A stretch of 64,000 nucleotides of DNA from Defluviicoccus sp046348835 (GTDB lineage: Bacteria; Pseudomonadota; Alphaproteobacteria; Rhodospirillales; Defluviicoccaceae): assembly GCA_046348835.1 (NCBI GenBank), contig JAXMDM010000003.1:496001-560000 (forward strand), written 5' to 3'. The translations under genes and the position numbers were made by a program. The number at the start of each line of letters is the position of its first letter. The first letter of the stretch is position 1. The notes beneath the pieces are model-generated. The model worked only from the letters and a program-made list of their open reading frames with translations. It was not told the origin of the DNA and made no database searches. Positions 1-9,155 of the stretch are shown piece after piece.

Positions 1-195
1 CGCGCCGGCGGCGATGCTGGTTTGCACCGCTGGAAAGTCGTTCGCCTGGACGGCGTTGAACAATTGCCGGGTGGCCGTCTCCGGTGCAGGACCGCCGGGA
101 GCGGCCAGAACATAAGCCGGGACAAAGACACCGACGGCGGCAAATAGCGGCAGCAGCCGTGCGGCGGATCGCAGGCGAAGCTTTAGTGGTTTCAT
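1..195 (-). CDS. Secreted ankyrin-repeat-like protein, N-terminal fragment
   Basis: This gene reads leftward off the window edge; only the first 65 codons are present. The start is ATG with a purine-rich GGAGAGGGA upstream. Residues 1-31 form a signal peptide: basic KLRLRSAARL, then a hydrophobic core ending at VLAAPG. The mature part contains LFNAVQANDFPAVQTSIAAGA (written here in segments: LFNAVQANDF, PAVQTSIAAG), which has the pattern of the first ankyrin repeat (small helix, then a run ending in a Gly-Ala turn). Ankyrin proteins of this kind are usually periplasmic interaction modules. The repeat number and the end are outside the window, so function is not inferred further. Confidence 0.7.
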   Translation of the reverse strand, partial: MKPLKLRLRSAARLLPLFAAVGVFVPAYVLAAPGGPAPETATRQLFNAVQANDFPAVQTSIAAGA

Positions 196-628
196 CCGGT
201 CCCTCTCCTTTGTCGACGGCGATTTCGCCGCGACAGCGGATCTACACCGGGGCATGGTGCAGGGTGCGACGGTTGCACCGCAACAGAAAAGATCGTTGCC
301 GGTGCCGGAATGCATCGGCCGTGACTTTCGGAACCCGGTGGATGTGACCCAAAAGCCGAAAAAGCGGCTCGATTCGCCACACTGGCGAGGGAAGGGGGGC
401 GTCCACCGTCCGCCGCGCCACGGTGCCGGATCCGGCCCCGCCGCCCGCCGGTAGCGTAAACCGCTGGCGCACAAGCCGCTCATCGGGTCCTGCGGTGCGC
501 CGACGGTGTGCGCCTCAACGGAGTCAAAGCAAAGTTGCCGAGTGTACCGCATGATGGCATATGTCGCCGATGTCGCCGACGCGGTCGCCATGATCGATCG
601 GCGGATCAAGAAACGACTGGAGGTATGA
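196..628. other. Intergenic region, divergent, no supported gene
   Basis: This 430-base stretch separates the leftward ankyrin gene from the rightward secreted protein at 629. Both strands hold only short GC-rich open frames without ribosome-binding sites. A 25-codon open frame at 551-628 (MMAYVADVAD...) ends directly before the ATG at 629 and could be the tail of a lost gene or a leader; there is no further support. Promoters for the two divergent genes should lie here, but no clear -35/-10 pair stands out. Confidence 0.4.
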
Positions 629-1141
629 ATGAAGGCGAAGGCGCGTAGCCGGGTTTCCCGTGCCGTCCATCTCCTCGGGGCCGGTCTGTTGCTGTGCGCG
701 GCAGTGCCGGACGGGGCCGGTGCGGCCGCCGCGGCCAGCAAGGCCAAGGCTAAGGCCTGCGCCAACGACAAGGACATGGCCGCGTTGAATGCGCGGGTTG
801 TTCAGACGGAGTTGATGGTGGCGGCGCTGAGTTGTGCGGAAGCGCCACGCTACAATCAATTTACCTCCTCCTACCGGCAGATCCTCACTGACCGCGCCGG
901 CGATCTGAAGGCGTTTTTTCAGCGCACCAACGGCTCCCGCGGTGTCACGCGCATGGACTCTTTGGTAACCCAACTGGCCAACGACGCGTCGAAGCAGAGC
1001 CAGATGCACGCCGACACCTATTGCCAGTTCGCCGGCGAGTTGTTCGAGAAGGTATTGCAGTCGCCGCCGCAGCAGTTCAATGCGGTTACCGATCAGGAGT
1101 GGGTGCAGGCGCGGCACGGTTACGCCGCCTGCAAGAAGTAG
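629..1141 (+). CDS. Small secreted hypothetical protein
   Basis: A 170-residue protein with an N-terminal signal peptide (basic KAKARSRVSR, then hydrophobic HLLGAGLLLCAAVP, cleavage near GAGA-AAA). The mature part is helical and hydrophilic, with cysteines near residues 44, 69, 132 and 167 that could form disulfides in the periplasm. The ATG at 629 is chosen because CTGGAGG lies 6 bases upstream; an ATG 4 bases earlier is in another frame. I do not recognise the family. It is followed by the oppositely oriented trmFO, only 12 bases after its stop. Confidence 0.75.
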   Translation: MKAKARSRVSRAVHLLGAGLLLCAAVPDGAGAAAAASKAKAKACANDKDMAALNARVVQTELMVAALSCAEAPRYNQFTSSYRQILTDRAGDLKAFFQRTNGSRGVTRMDSLVTQLANDASKQSQMHADTYCQFAGELFEKVLQSPPQQFNAVTDQEWVQARHGYAACKK

Positions 1142-1153
1142 AAGAGCGCCGTC

Positions 1154-2524
1154 CTACTCCACCGCCATCGCCGCCGCCGCTCCCGCCCATGAGGCGAAGT
1201 CGCGGCGGGCGCGGCTGACGAGGGCCTGCTTCCGCTCCGTCTTGCCCTGCCGGCGTTTGCCGGGTTCCGGGGGGGCCGAGTCCGGCGGTGGGAACAAGCC
1301 GAAGTTTACGTTCATCGGCTGGAAGGTGGCTGCGAGCGCGCCACCGGTGATATGGCCGAGGAGAGCGCCGATCGCCGTCGTCGACGGCGGAAGGGACGGG
1401 GATAGGTCCAGGCATTCCGCCGCGGCGAAGCGGCCGGCCAGCAAGCCGACGGCGGCGCTCTCCACATACCCTTCGCAGCCGGTCATCTGTCCCGCCAGCC
1501 GCACGTTCGGTCGCGCCCGCAGGCGTAATGACGGGTCGAGCAGGCGCGGGCTGTTGACGAACAGGTTGCGGTGGATGCCGCCGAGGCGGGCGAACTCCGC
1601 CCGCTCCAGCCCCGGAATCATGCGGAAAATGCGCGCCTGCTCGCCGTGCCTGAGCTTGGTCTGGAACCCGACGATGTTGTAGAGGGTGCCGAGGGCGTTG
1701 TCCTGGCGCAGCTGCACCACGGCGTGGGGGCGTGCGCCGGTCCGGGGATCGGTGAGGCCGACCGGTTTCATCGGACCGAAGCGCAGCGTCTCCGGTCCCC
1801 GCGCCGCCATCACTTCGATCGGCAGGCACCCCTCGAAGTAAGGGGTATCGCGTTCCCAGTCGCGGAAGGGCATCGTCTCGCCGCCGTCGAGCGCGGCGAT
1901 GAACCCCTCGTACTCCCTGCGGTCGAGCGGACAGTTGATGTAGTCGCTGCCGTCGCCCTTGTCGTAGCGGGACTGCCGCCACGCTTTCTCCATGTCGATC
2001 GTGTCGCGGTAGACGATGGGGGCGATCGCGTCGAAGAAGGCGAGCGCCGCGGTGCCGGTGAGTGTCCCGAGCCAGGCCGCCAGCCCGGGCGACGTCAGCG
2101 GTCCCGTCGCCAGGATGACCTGCGGCCAGGCCTCCGGCGGCGGGAGGTCCATCACCTCCTCGCGGACGATGCGGATCAGCGGTTGGCCGGCGAGTGCCCG
2201 GCTCATGCCCTCGGCGAAGCCGTCCCGGTCGACGGCGAGGGCGGCGCCGGCGGGGACGCGGGTGGCGTCCGCCACCGTCAGGACGAGGGAGCCCAGCCGC
2301 CGCATTTCCTCGTGCAGCAGGCCGATGGCCGAGGCGTCGGCATCGTCGGAGCGAAACGAGTTGGAGCAGACGAGTTCGGCGAGCCGTCCCGTCTGGTGGG
2401 CCGCCGTCATCTGCAACGGCCGCATCTCGTGCAGAACCACCGCACAACCGGCGCGGGCGAGCTGCCAGGCCGCCTCGCTGCCGGCGAGACCGCCGCCGAT
2501 GACATGGACGGGTGCCGCGGTCAT
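1154..2524 (-). CDS. trmFO: Methylenetetrahydrofolate-tRNA-(uracil-5-)-methyltransferase TrmFO
   Basis: A folate- and FAD-dependent enzyme that makes 5-methyluridine at position 54 in the T-loop of tRNA, using 5,10-methylene-THF as carbon donor. The 456-residue protein starts with the Rossmann FAD motif GGGLAGSEAAW (residues 10-20). It has the CSNSFRSDD segment with Cys53, and the catalytic-type cysteine in FEGCLPIE (Cys233); these correspond to the two functional cysteines known for TrmFO. GQMTGCEGYVES near residue 343 is the second FAD-binding segment. Length is normal. Its start overlaps the stop of trkH by 4 bases, so the two are probably co-transcribed and translationally coupled, although no functional link is obvious. 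Confidence 0.95.
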   Translation of the reverse strand: MTAAPVHVIGGGLAGSEAAWQLARAGCAVVLHEMRPLQMTAAHQTGRLAELVCSNSFRSDDADASAIGLLHEEMRRLGSLVLTVADATRVPAGAALAVDRDGFAEGMSRALAGQPLIRIVREEVMDLPPPEAWPQVILATGPLTSPGLAAWLGTLTGTAALAFFDAIAPIVYRDTIDMEKAWRQSRYDKGDGSDYINCPLDRREYEGFIAALDGGETMPFRDWERDTPYFEGCLPIEVMAARGPETLRFGPMKPVGLTDPRTGARPHAVVQLRQDNALGTLYNIVGFQTKLRHGEQARIFRMIPGLERAEFARLGGIHRNLFVNSPRLLDPSLRLRARPNVRLAGQMTGCEGYVESAAVGLLAGRFAAAECLDLSPSLPPSTTAIGALLGHITGGALAATFQPMNVNFGLFPPPDSAPPEPGKRRQGKTERKQALVSRARRDFASWAGAAAAMAVE

Positions 2525-4047
2525 GTGCGCCAGAAGGTCCGGGTGAAGGGGATGACGACGACGAGGATTTCCAGCCGGCCCGCCAGCATCTCAAGGGACA
2601 ACATCCATTTCGCCGCATCGGACAGGGGCGCGAAGGTGCAGCAGGGCCCGACGACATCGCCGAGGCCGGGGCCGACCCCGCCCAGCGCGGTGGCCGAGGC
2701 GCCGAGGCTGGTCTCGAACGACATCCCGGTCAGGCTGAGGGCGAGCGAGAACATGAAGAAGGTGGAAAGGTAGACGAAGAAGTAGCTGGTGACGCCGGCG
2801 CGAACCGTATCCTGCACCGGCCGGTTGTTGTAGGTGACGAGGAAGGTGCCGTGCGGATAGATCTGACGGTGCAACTGGGCGCGGATCGCCTCCAGCAGCA
2901 GGCACAACCGGAACATCTTCACCCCGCCGGCGGTCGAACCGGTGCAACCGCCGACGATCATCAGCATCAGAAAGAGCACCGAGGCGAAGCCACCCCACAG
3001 GTTGTAGTCCTGGGAGGCGAAGCCGGTGGTGGAAATGATCGAGACGACGTTGAAGGTGGCCTGCCGCAGCGCCTCCAGCAATTCGATGTCCTCGCGCAGG
3101 ATCAGCCAGACGGTGAGCGTCAGGCTGGAGACGACGATGATGCCGAGGAACAGCCGCGCCTGCGCATCGTTCCATAGAGGCGCCAGCCCCTGCCGGAAGA
3201 CGCCGAGGAAGAGGACGAAGGGCATGGCGCTCAACGCCATCTCCACGGTGGCGATCCACTCGATGGCCGGGCTCTTGAAGAAGCCGAGCCCGGCATCGTG
3301 GGTGGAAAACCCGGCAGTGGCCACCGCCGCCATGGAATGGCAGGCGGCATCGAACAGGGTCATCCCGGCGATATGGAAGGCGATCATCCCGCCGACGGTG
3401 ATGGCGAGATAGACGAGGGCGATCTTGATGACGACGTCGATCATCCTCGGCACGAACTTGTCCGACTGTGCCGACAGATCGAGGACGAACAGTTGCATGC
3501 CGCCGATGCGCAGGAACGGCAGGACCAGCACCGCCAGGGTGACGAAACCGAAGCCGCCGAACCAGAGGAGAAGGAATCGCCAGAACAGCAAACCGCGGGG
3601 CGCGCCGTCGAGGCCGACGATGACCGTCGATCCGGTGGCCGTCGCTCCCGACATCGTCTCGAAGACGGCATCGGTGTAGGAGAGGTGGAAGCCGGAGAAG
3701 ACGAATGGCAGTGCCGAGAGCCCGACCACGGTGATCCAGCTCAGGGGAGCGGCGAGGATCACCTCGCGCAGGCCCAGCGCATAGCGCCGGCGTCGGAAGG
3801 TTAGCGCCATGGTCAGGCCGAGGAAGACGAGGATGGCCGCACAGGCGAGGAAGACGTAGGCGTCGTTATTGCCGTCGAGGTAGTCGAGACTGGCCGGCAA
3901 CAGCATCGACAGTCCGAAGAAGCAGATGATCGCGGCGATGAAGAAGGCGATCGAGCCCAGATCCAGGCCGAACAGTTCCTTGTAATCCCGCGGCTTCGCT
4001 GTTCGCGAGGATCGGCCGAGGGGGGTGGTGCGTACCGATGCGGTCAT
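2521..4047 (-). CDS. trkH: TrkH/KtrB-family potassium uptake protein
   Basis: Membrane subunit of a Trk/Ktr potassium transporter. The 508-residue protein has repeated M1-P-M2-type units with the filter-like segments MSGATATGSTV and IVGGCTGSTAGGVKMFR, typical of TrkH, and about ten hydrophobic helices. The start is set at ATG 4047 (MTASVRTTPL), giving a length close to the TrkH norm; an upstream GTG at 4146 would add 33 atypical residues. The partner TrkA is not in this window. It lies upstream of and overlaps trmFO on the same strand. Confidence 0.92.
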   Translation of the reverse strand: MTASVRTTPLGRSSRTAKPRDYKELFGLDLGSIAFFIAAIICFFGLSMLLPASLDYLDGNNDAYVFLACAAILVFLGLTMALTFRRRRYALGLREVILAAPLSWITVVGLSALPFVFSGFHLSYTDAVFETMSGATATGSTVIVGLDGAPRGLLFWRFLLLWFGGFGFVTLAVLVLPFLRIGGMQLFVLDLSAQSDKFVPRMIDVVIKIALVYLAITVGGMIAFHIAGMTLFDAACHSMAAVATAGFSTHDAGLGFFKSPAIEWIATVEMALSAMPFVLFLGVFRQGLAPLWNDAQARLFLGIIVVSSLTLTVWLILREDIELLEALRQATFNVVSIISTTGFASQDYNLWGGFASVLFLMLMIVGGCTGSTAGGVKMFRLCLLLEAIRAQLHRQIYPHGTFLVTYNNRPVQDTVRAGVTSYFFVYLSTFFMFSLALSLTGMSFETSLGASATALGGVGPGLGDVVGPCCTFAPLSDAAKWMLSLEMLAGRLEILVVVIPFTRTFWRT

Positions 4048-4244
4048 GGTTCCCGCGGAGGATTGGACCGGCCGGACGCCCGCGGGCGCTGCATCCCGAC
4101 ACCCCTCGGTAGGTCCGCCGGGCGACCCGATCCACACCTCTATCACGCCGCCGCCGCGGGGCGAACAAAATTACCGCCGGACGCCCGCCGGCTCCGGGGC
4201 GGGTCGCTTGGGAGGAAGGCGCCCCGGCGGGGTGCTTCGGCCGC

Positions 4245-5480
4245 TCAGGAGCAGGCGGCCGGGGTCGCCTGGCACTCGGCGTCGACCATCGGGACGATGT
4301 TGTCGCCGGTAAAGGGGGAGGCGCCCTGTTCCTTCGGCAGGTAGGAGAGATAACCCCAACTGGTGACGCCGACGATGATGTTGCGGGCAGCCGCGGCGCC
4401 GAACAGGGTCCCGGTCAACTGCGGTGCGATGCCGAGGTTGAGCACCCACGGACCGCCGCTGGAGCCGCCGCTCATCAGCGAGCCGATCAGGGTATTGCCG
4501 GCAAGCTCTGGCGCCACCGTCCCCTGGGAATCGGTCCGCTGCATGAGTTTGCCGTCGTCGAGGGCCACCGGATAGCCGAGTTGGGTGATCTGGGTGATGC
4601 CGGCGGGGGTGAAGCCGTAGCCGTTCCACCCATAGCCGAACCATCCCGTCACCACGCCGGGATAGGCCCCGTTCTGGCTCTGCAGGCGGATGACGGCAAT
4701 ATCGTTGCGGCAGACGACGCCCGGGGCGTCCGGCGAGCAGGCGGCGCTGCCGTCGAAATACGACCGCCTCACCCGTGCCCGTGCCGCCTTCCATACGCCG
4801 TACGGGGCGAGCCCGTTCCTATAGGCGGGAATGAACTCGATGCCGCTGTAGAAGACGCGCCGGCCGAATTCGGCGACGCAGTGGGCGGCGGTGACGACGA
4901 TGCCGGGTTTGATCAGCGCGCCGGAGCAGACGTAGGTAAACCCGTTGGCGCGGAAGAAGATGCGGCCGGCGGCGCGGAACGGATAGGAATCGGTGATGAC
5001 ATCTCCGAGCGGGTCGACCCGGTTGGTGGTGAACGGCCGGTGGAATGTACCGGACTCCGCCGGCTGCGCCGTCCCATCCGCTTCGGCGGCGTCGCCGGTG
5101 GGGGCGGCTGGCGGGGCCACGCGCACCGGCGTTTTCACCCCGGTCCCGGCGCCGCCTGCGGCGCTCCCCGGCTCCCCGAACAGGGTGCGCGGATCGGCCG
5201 GTGCGGTCGCCTCGACGATGCGCGACGGGGACACCACCGCCGCTTGAGGCAGCGGCATGGCGATGGCGTTGGCGTAGTCGTTGGAAGGCGACAGACCGCC
5301 GGCGGGTGCGACCATGACGACGGTATCGCCTTCTTCCACGACCGTCTGCGCGCCCGCGACCGCCGCGCCGGGCACGGCGACGAAGGCGACGGCACCGATC
5401 AAGCCGGCAATCCCTCGGCAAGCGGAAGACAAAGCGGCTCGGGGAAAGGCCACAATCCACTCCTGCAACAATCGTCGCAT
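4245..5480 (-). CDS. Secreted trypsin-like serine protease
   Basis: A 411-residue exported protein. A signal peptide covers roughly residues 1-45 (hydrophobic GIAGLIGAVAFVAVPGAAVA). A low-complexity Ala/Pro/Gly linker follows, and then an S1 chymotrypsin-fold domain. The triad is visible: His in VVTAAHC, Asp in RNDIAVIRL and Ser in GGSSGGPW. Cysteines around the domain (YVCSGAL, AAHC, AACSPD, VVCRND) suggest disulfides. ATG 5480 is preferred over an ATG 57 bases upstream because it places the signal peptide near the N terminus. Substrate unknown; probably periplasmic or extracellular. Confidence 0.88.
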   Translation of the reverse strand: MRRLLQEWIVAFPRAALSSACRGIAGLIGAVAFVAVPGAAVAGAQTVVEEGDTVVMVAPAGGLSPSNDYANAIAMPLPQAAVVSPSRIVEATAPADPRTLFGEPGSAAGGAGTGVKTPVRVAPPAAPTGDAAEADGTAQPAESGTFHRPFTTNRVDPLGDVITDSYPFRAAGRIFFRANGFTYVCSGALIKPGIVVTAAHCVAEFGRRVFYSGIEFIPAYRNGLAPYGVWKAARARVRRSYFDGSAACSPDAPGVVCRNDIAVIRLQSQNGAYPGVVTGWFGYGWNGYGFTPAGITQITQLGYPVALDDGKLMQRTDSQGTVAPELAGNTLIGSLMSGGSSGGPWVLNLGIAPQLTGTLFGAAAARNIIVGVTSWGYLSYLPKEQGASPFTGDNIVPMVDAECQATPAACS

Positions 5481-5585
5481 GCCACCGGCGACCGGCAACG
5501 GCCGGCTGTCGCATGCGGCACCACCCCCACAGTGCATGGATAAAGGTTAATGAAGCGGCTTTCGTCCCCTGTTTGGGGTCATCAA

Positions 5586-6752
5586 TCAACGACCGGGCAA
5601 TGAGCCGGGCGTGAGCGGGCGGGGCGTTGCATCGGGGTCACCCGGCGCCGGCGCCGACCGCCAGAGGACCGGCCAAAAAGGCTCGGGGACGCCGCGACAA
5701 GTATCCATGGCCCGGAAGGAAACGACGGCGAACTCTTGCCCGGTCCAGGCATAGACGCCCCGCGCCCCGCAGTCGCCGGGACCGCGGCCTCTGGAGAAGA
5801 AGCTGATCTGGCCGGTCCGCGAATCGACCTCGCTGCCGAACAGGGTATTGGACGAGCGCTGCGATGAGGGCCCCCCCGGTTGAGGTAGTACCGCCGGGCG
5901 GGCGCGCTTCGGATCATCGCCTTCGACGATGAAGTACTCGGTGGCGAAATTGTAGGCGCCGTCGCCGCAGGGGAGCGCCACCAGTGTGCGGCCTTCGCCG
6001 AGCGCATAGGCCCGCGGCTCTTCCTTCCTCTCGCAGTCGCTGCCATCGCCCTGCTGCTTGCTCACCGCGCCGGCCAGGCCGGCGGGCACCGTGACCGCGT
6101 CGGCCGGCTTCTGCGGCCGCAGCGTCGGCAGCGGCGGTGGTGCGGGGACCGCCGACGGCGGGCGCTCTCCCTTGCGGATGAGGGCGGTGACGGTGTCGAT
6201 ACGGCCCTGGACGTCGTCGATGAACAGCAGCGCCGCCACCGCGCCGTCGAGCGAGACCTCTGCCTCGGGGCCGTGGACCGAGGCCAGTTGCAGGCGTTTG
6301 CCGGACCGCAGCGCCTGGATCAGGGGCGTGACTTCGCTGGCGGCCGGGATCACCGCAGGATAGGCCAGCTCGCTCATCAGCGCATCGACGGTGCGCGACG
6401 ACGAGACGCCGTCGATGGGGGCGCCATCCATCAGGAGGGTGATGGGGTCGCCCGGCGCCAGCCCCTCCTTGGCCAGCACCACCCCTATCGTCGGCGCGGC
6501 AAGCGCGTCTGCCGGACGCTCGATCCTGAGAAACGCGGTCACCCCGGCGCCGTCCTCCGGCTGCAGGCCGATGGCCGTGCAGCGGCGGGTGTTGTCGCAG
6601 CCCACCTCCCAGTCCTTGAACGAACGGTGGGCGGGACTCTCCGCCGTCTCGGCGCCGGCAGACCCCGTCGGCAGGGCCAGAGCCGCGAGAGTGAGGGCCG
6701 CGAGAGAGAGCATCACGGCCGGCGCCGCGGTTCGACCATGGTTCCGCTTCAT
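5586..6752 (-). CDS. Secreted DUF1176/IalB-like protein
   Basis: A 388-residue protein with a clear signal peptide (MKRNHGRTAAPAVMLSLAAL, cleavage after GSAGA). The mature N terminus has SFKDWEVGCDNTRRCTAIGL, the pattern of DUF1176 and invasion-associated-locus-B proteins, with a cysteine pair. A second half contains another cysteine-bearing module (DCERKEEPRAYALGEG; LVALPCGDGAYN). The start ATG at 6752 has GGGAG 7 bases upstream. Function in the family is unknown. It stands alone, between the protease and cardiolipin synthase genes, all on the minus strand. Confidence 0.82.
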   Translation of the reverse strand: MKRNHGRTAAPAVMLSLAALTLAALALPTGSAGAETAESPAHRSFKDWEVGCDNTRRCTAIGLQPEDGAGVTAFLRIERPADALAAPTIGVVLAKEGLAPGDPITLLMDGAPIDGVSSSRTVDALMSELAYPAVIPAASEVTPLIQALRSGKRLQLASVHGPEAEVSLDGAVAALLFIDDVQGRIDTVTALIRKGERPPSAVPAPPPLPTLRPQKPADAVTVPAGLAGAVSKQQGDGSDCERKEEPRAYALGEGRTLVALPCGDGAYNFATEYFIVEGDDPKRARPAVLPQPGGPSSQRSSNTLFGSEVDSRTGQISFFSRGRGPGDCGARGVYAWTGQEFAVVSFRAMDTCRGVPEPFWPVLWRSAPAPGDPDATPRPLTPGSLPGR

Positions 6753-7011
6753 CCAATGCTCCCTCATCGCCCGGGGCTCGATCGCCGCTGCCTCGAGCCT
6801 GCTTCTATCATAGCCGCCCCGGGGCGTCCCCGGTTCCGGGTGATGTGACCGCGAACACATCCCCGGCCTGCAACCGATGCTAGAAAGCGGCCGTGGTCGG
6901 CGACTCCCCCAAGCCCTGACCACAGCCTCGCTTCGGACAGCCGAACCCCCCGGGGTTCGGCTGCTCCGCGCCGGGTCTTTCGATTTGCCGGCCCCCGAAT
7001 GCGGTCCGCGG

Positions 7012-8580
7012 CTACAGGTAAGGCGACGCCAGCCACGCCGCGCCGTCGCGCAGACGGATCAGGAGCGGTCGACCGGCGGCATCGGCGAAGGTACACGGCT
7101 TGGCGACGGCGATGCGGGCCTGGATCAGCGCGTCAACCGCGCTGGCCATGGCGTTGCCGTAGCATTCGACGTTGAATTCGAAGTTGAGGCGGAGGCTGCG
7201 TTCGTCCCAGTTGCCGGATCCCACCAGCGACCAGGCATCATCCACGGTCATCAGCTTGGCGTGGTCGAAAGGCTCCGGCGTCAGCCAGATGCGGCAGCCG
7301 CGGGCGAGCAGGTGCGGCAACTTGGCCCGCGACGCCCAGCGCACCAGGCGCAGGTTGCCCCGCTTCGGCATGACGATGTCGACGCGGACACCGCGCATGG
7401 CGGCCAGCGACAACGCCGTCATCAGCGTCTGGTCGGGAACGAAGTAGGGGGTGACGATGCTCACCCGTCGCTCCGCCAGGGCCAGCGCGGCGAGGATGGT
7501 CCACCTTATGCGCTCGAAGGCCTCGTCCGGTCCGGCGGCGATTCCCCGCGCCGCCACACCTTCGATGGGCTGCCAGACCCCTCCCAGTCGGCGCGGATGG
7601 AGCAGCGCATCGTTCGCCAGCGGGGGTTGGAACCACTCCCCGCCGAGGGTCTCGCCGGTGGCGAACAGCCAGTCCTCGAGGAAGGTGACCCCCAGATGGT
7701 CGACCACCGGACCGTCGATGCGAAAGTGGACGTCGGCGATGGCGTCCCGGCCGCGTTCGACCACCTGGCCGTGGCGAATGTTCATCCCGCCGGTGAAGCC
7801 CACCGTGCCGTCGACGACGAGGATCTTGCGATGATTGCGCAGATTGGCGTAGGGCATGACGAAGGGGAAGCCGGTGGGCAGGAACTCGGCCGACCGGATG
7901 CCGCGCCGGGCGAGCACCCGGCTGGCCGGCGGGCGGGTATAGCGGGCGCCGACGCCGTCGATGAGCACGCGAACCTGGACGCCGCGCCGGCGCGCCCGCT
8001 CGAGGGCATCGATGAAGGCGGTGCCGCTCGCGTCCACATCGAAGATGTAGGTCATCAGCCCGACGGTGCGTTGGGCGGCGTCGATGGCGGCGAGCATGGC
8101 CGCGTAGGCGTCGCGGCCGCGGGTGAACACCGCGATGCGGTTGCCCTCGGTGAGCGGCGCATCGTTGATCCGGTCGTGCAGCTCGCCCAAGGCGGCCAGG
8201 TGGCGGGCGGGAGGCGGAAGGAGCGTTGGCAGCCGCGCCGCGGCCACCGGGTGCATCCCGGCCGGACGGCCGGCCGGGCGCGGGCCGCGCAGGTCGGCCG
8301 CCCGTCGGCGGATGCGGTTGATGCCGAAAAGAAGGTAGAGCACCGGGCCGCCGAAGGGGACGAACCAGATCAGGCCGACCCAGCCGATGGCGGCGCGCAC
8401 GTCGCGTTTGTGCAAGATGACGTGGGCGGAGGCGATGACGGCGACGATCACCTGCGCCGCCGTCAGCACCCATGCCCATAGGGCCGGCCATAGCGAAGGG
8501 CTCTGTTCGATCACACGTTCATCCGGCGCCAGGCGGCGTCTGCTTCTAAGGTGGTCGCAACGAGCGGATTTTGCCCGCAT
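7012..8580 (-). CDS. cls: Cardiolipin synthase, phospholipase D family
   Basis: Condenses two phosphatidylglycerol molecules into cardiolipin and glycerol at the inner membrane. Two transmembrane helices at the N terminus (about residues 30-50 and 60-85) precede two phospholipase D catalytic motifs: HRKILVVDG near residue 247 and HAKLMTVDD near residue 439, each followed by a G-N/G-S element. The length of 522 is slightly long; a GTG at 8514 would give 500 residues, nearer to the family norm, so the start is uncertain. It is divergent from the NDUFS4-like gene with a 61-base shared promoter region. A second PLD-type protein occurs at 51-53 kb. Confidence 0.92.
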   Translation of the reverse strand: MRAKSARCDHLRSRRRLAPDERVIEQSPSLWPALWAWVLTAAQVIVAVIASAHVILHKRDVRAAIGWVGLIWFVPFGGPVLYLLFGINRIRRRAADLRGPRPAGRPAGMHPVAAARLPTLLPPPARHLAALGELHDRINDAPLTEGNRIAVFTRGRDAYAAMLAAIDAAQRTVGLMTYIFDVDASGTAFIDALERARRRGVQVRVLIDGVGARYTRPPASRVLARRGIRSAEFLPTGFPFVMPYANLRNHRKILVVDGTVGFTGGMNIRHGQVVERGRDAIADVHFRIDGPVVDHLGVTFLEDWLFATGETLGGEWFQPPLANDALLHPRRLGGVWQPIEGVAARGIAAGPDEAFERIRWTILAALALAERRVSIVTPYFVPDQTLMTALSLAAMRGVRVDIVMPKRGNLRLVRWASRAKLPHLLARGCRIWLTPEPFDHAKLMTVDDAWSLVGSGNWDERSLRLNFEFNVECYGNAMASAVDALIQARIAVAKPCTFADAAGRPLLIRLRDGAAWLASPYL

Positions 8581-8641
8581 CTCTTGCGGATTGTGCTGTT
8601 TTGAGTAAGGTGCAGACGCGCATTGGGCAAGGGACCGCCCG

Positions 8642-8965
8642 ATGCCGGTTCAAGGTGTTGAGCAGGGGTGTGAGGCGGCGGTGACCAACGTGCGCATCTA
8701 CAGGCCGAGCAAGACGGCGATGCAGTCGGGGATGCGCAAGACGCACAAGTGGATCATCGAGTTCGAGCCGGGTGCGCCGAGGGTGAACGACCCGCTGATG
8801 GGGTGGATCGGGTCCTCCGACACCCAGGCCCAGATCCGTCTGCGCTTCGACAGCCGCGAGGAAGCGGTCTCCTTCGCCGACCGCAACGGTCTCACCTACC
8901 GTGTCGTCGAGCCGCACCAACGCATCGTCCGGCCGAAGAGCTACGCCGAGAACTTCCGCGCCTGA
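8642..8965 (+). CDS. NDUFS4-like accessory subunit of respiratory complex I
   Basis: The 107-residue protein matches the ETC complex I subunit conserved region: VRIYRPSKTAMQSG, WIIEFEP, PLMGWIGSSDT, and a C-terminal YVVEP-like segment TYRVVEPHQRIVRPKSYAENF. It is the bacterial counterpart of mitochondrial NDUFS4 (18 kDa/AQDQ subunit), which stabilises the NADH-binding module. It is found mainly in Alphaproteobacteria and, as here, is usually encoded away from the nuo operon. AAGGGA lies 7 bases before the ATG. An internal GTG at about 8681 (VTNVRIYRP) is an alternative start closer to the usual family N terminus. Confidence 0.87.
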   Translation: MPVQGVEQGCEAAVTNVRIYRPSKTAMQSGMRKTHKWIIEFEPGAPRVNDPLMGWIGSSDTQAQIRLRFDSREEAVSFADRNGLTYRVVEPHQRIVRPKSYAENFRA

Positions 8966-9079
8966 CGAGCCGGCCGCCGAGAAGCTGCATCCTGCCCGTC
9001 GCCGCGGCCACGCCGCGGTGTCTCGGCCGCATTGCGAGGCCGCCTCCGACCCTGATACGCTTCACCCGCCGCCACCTCC

Positions 9080-9155
9080 GCGCCCGTAGCTCAGCGGATA
9101 GAGCAACTGCCTTCTAAGCAGTAGGTCGCAGGTTCGATCCCTGCCGGGCGCGCCA
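9080..9155 (+). tRNA. tRNA-Arg (anticodon TCT)
   Basis: A complete cloverleaf: acceptor GCGCCCG pairs with CGGGCGC, the D arm is GCTC/GAGC, the anticodon stem ACTGC/GCAGT encloses loop CTTCTAA with anticodon TCT, and the T arm contains GGTTCGATCCC. Discriminator G and an encoded CCA end the gene. It reads AGA codons, rare in this GC-rich DNA. Such tRNA genes are frequent integration targets; the 2.4 kb downstream of it is decayed, but I find no second copy of its 3' end. Confidence 0.97.

Noticed and set aside
6941..6960. Stem CCGAACCCC/GGGGTTCGG downstream of cardiolipin synthase
   Set aside because: The loop is only two bases and there is no T-run on the minus strand, so a terminator call is not supported.
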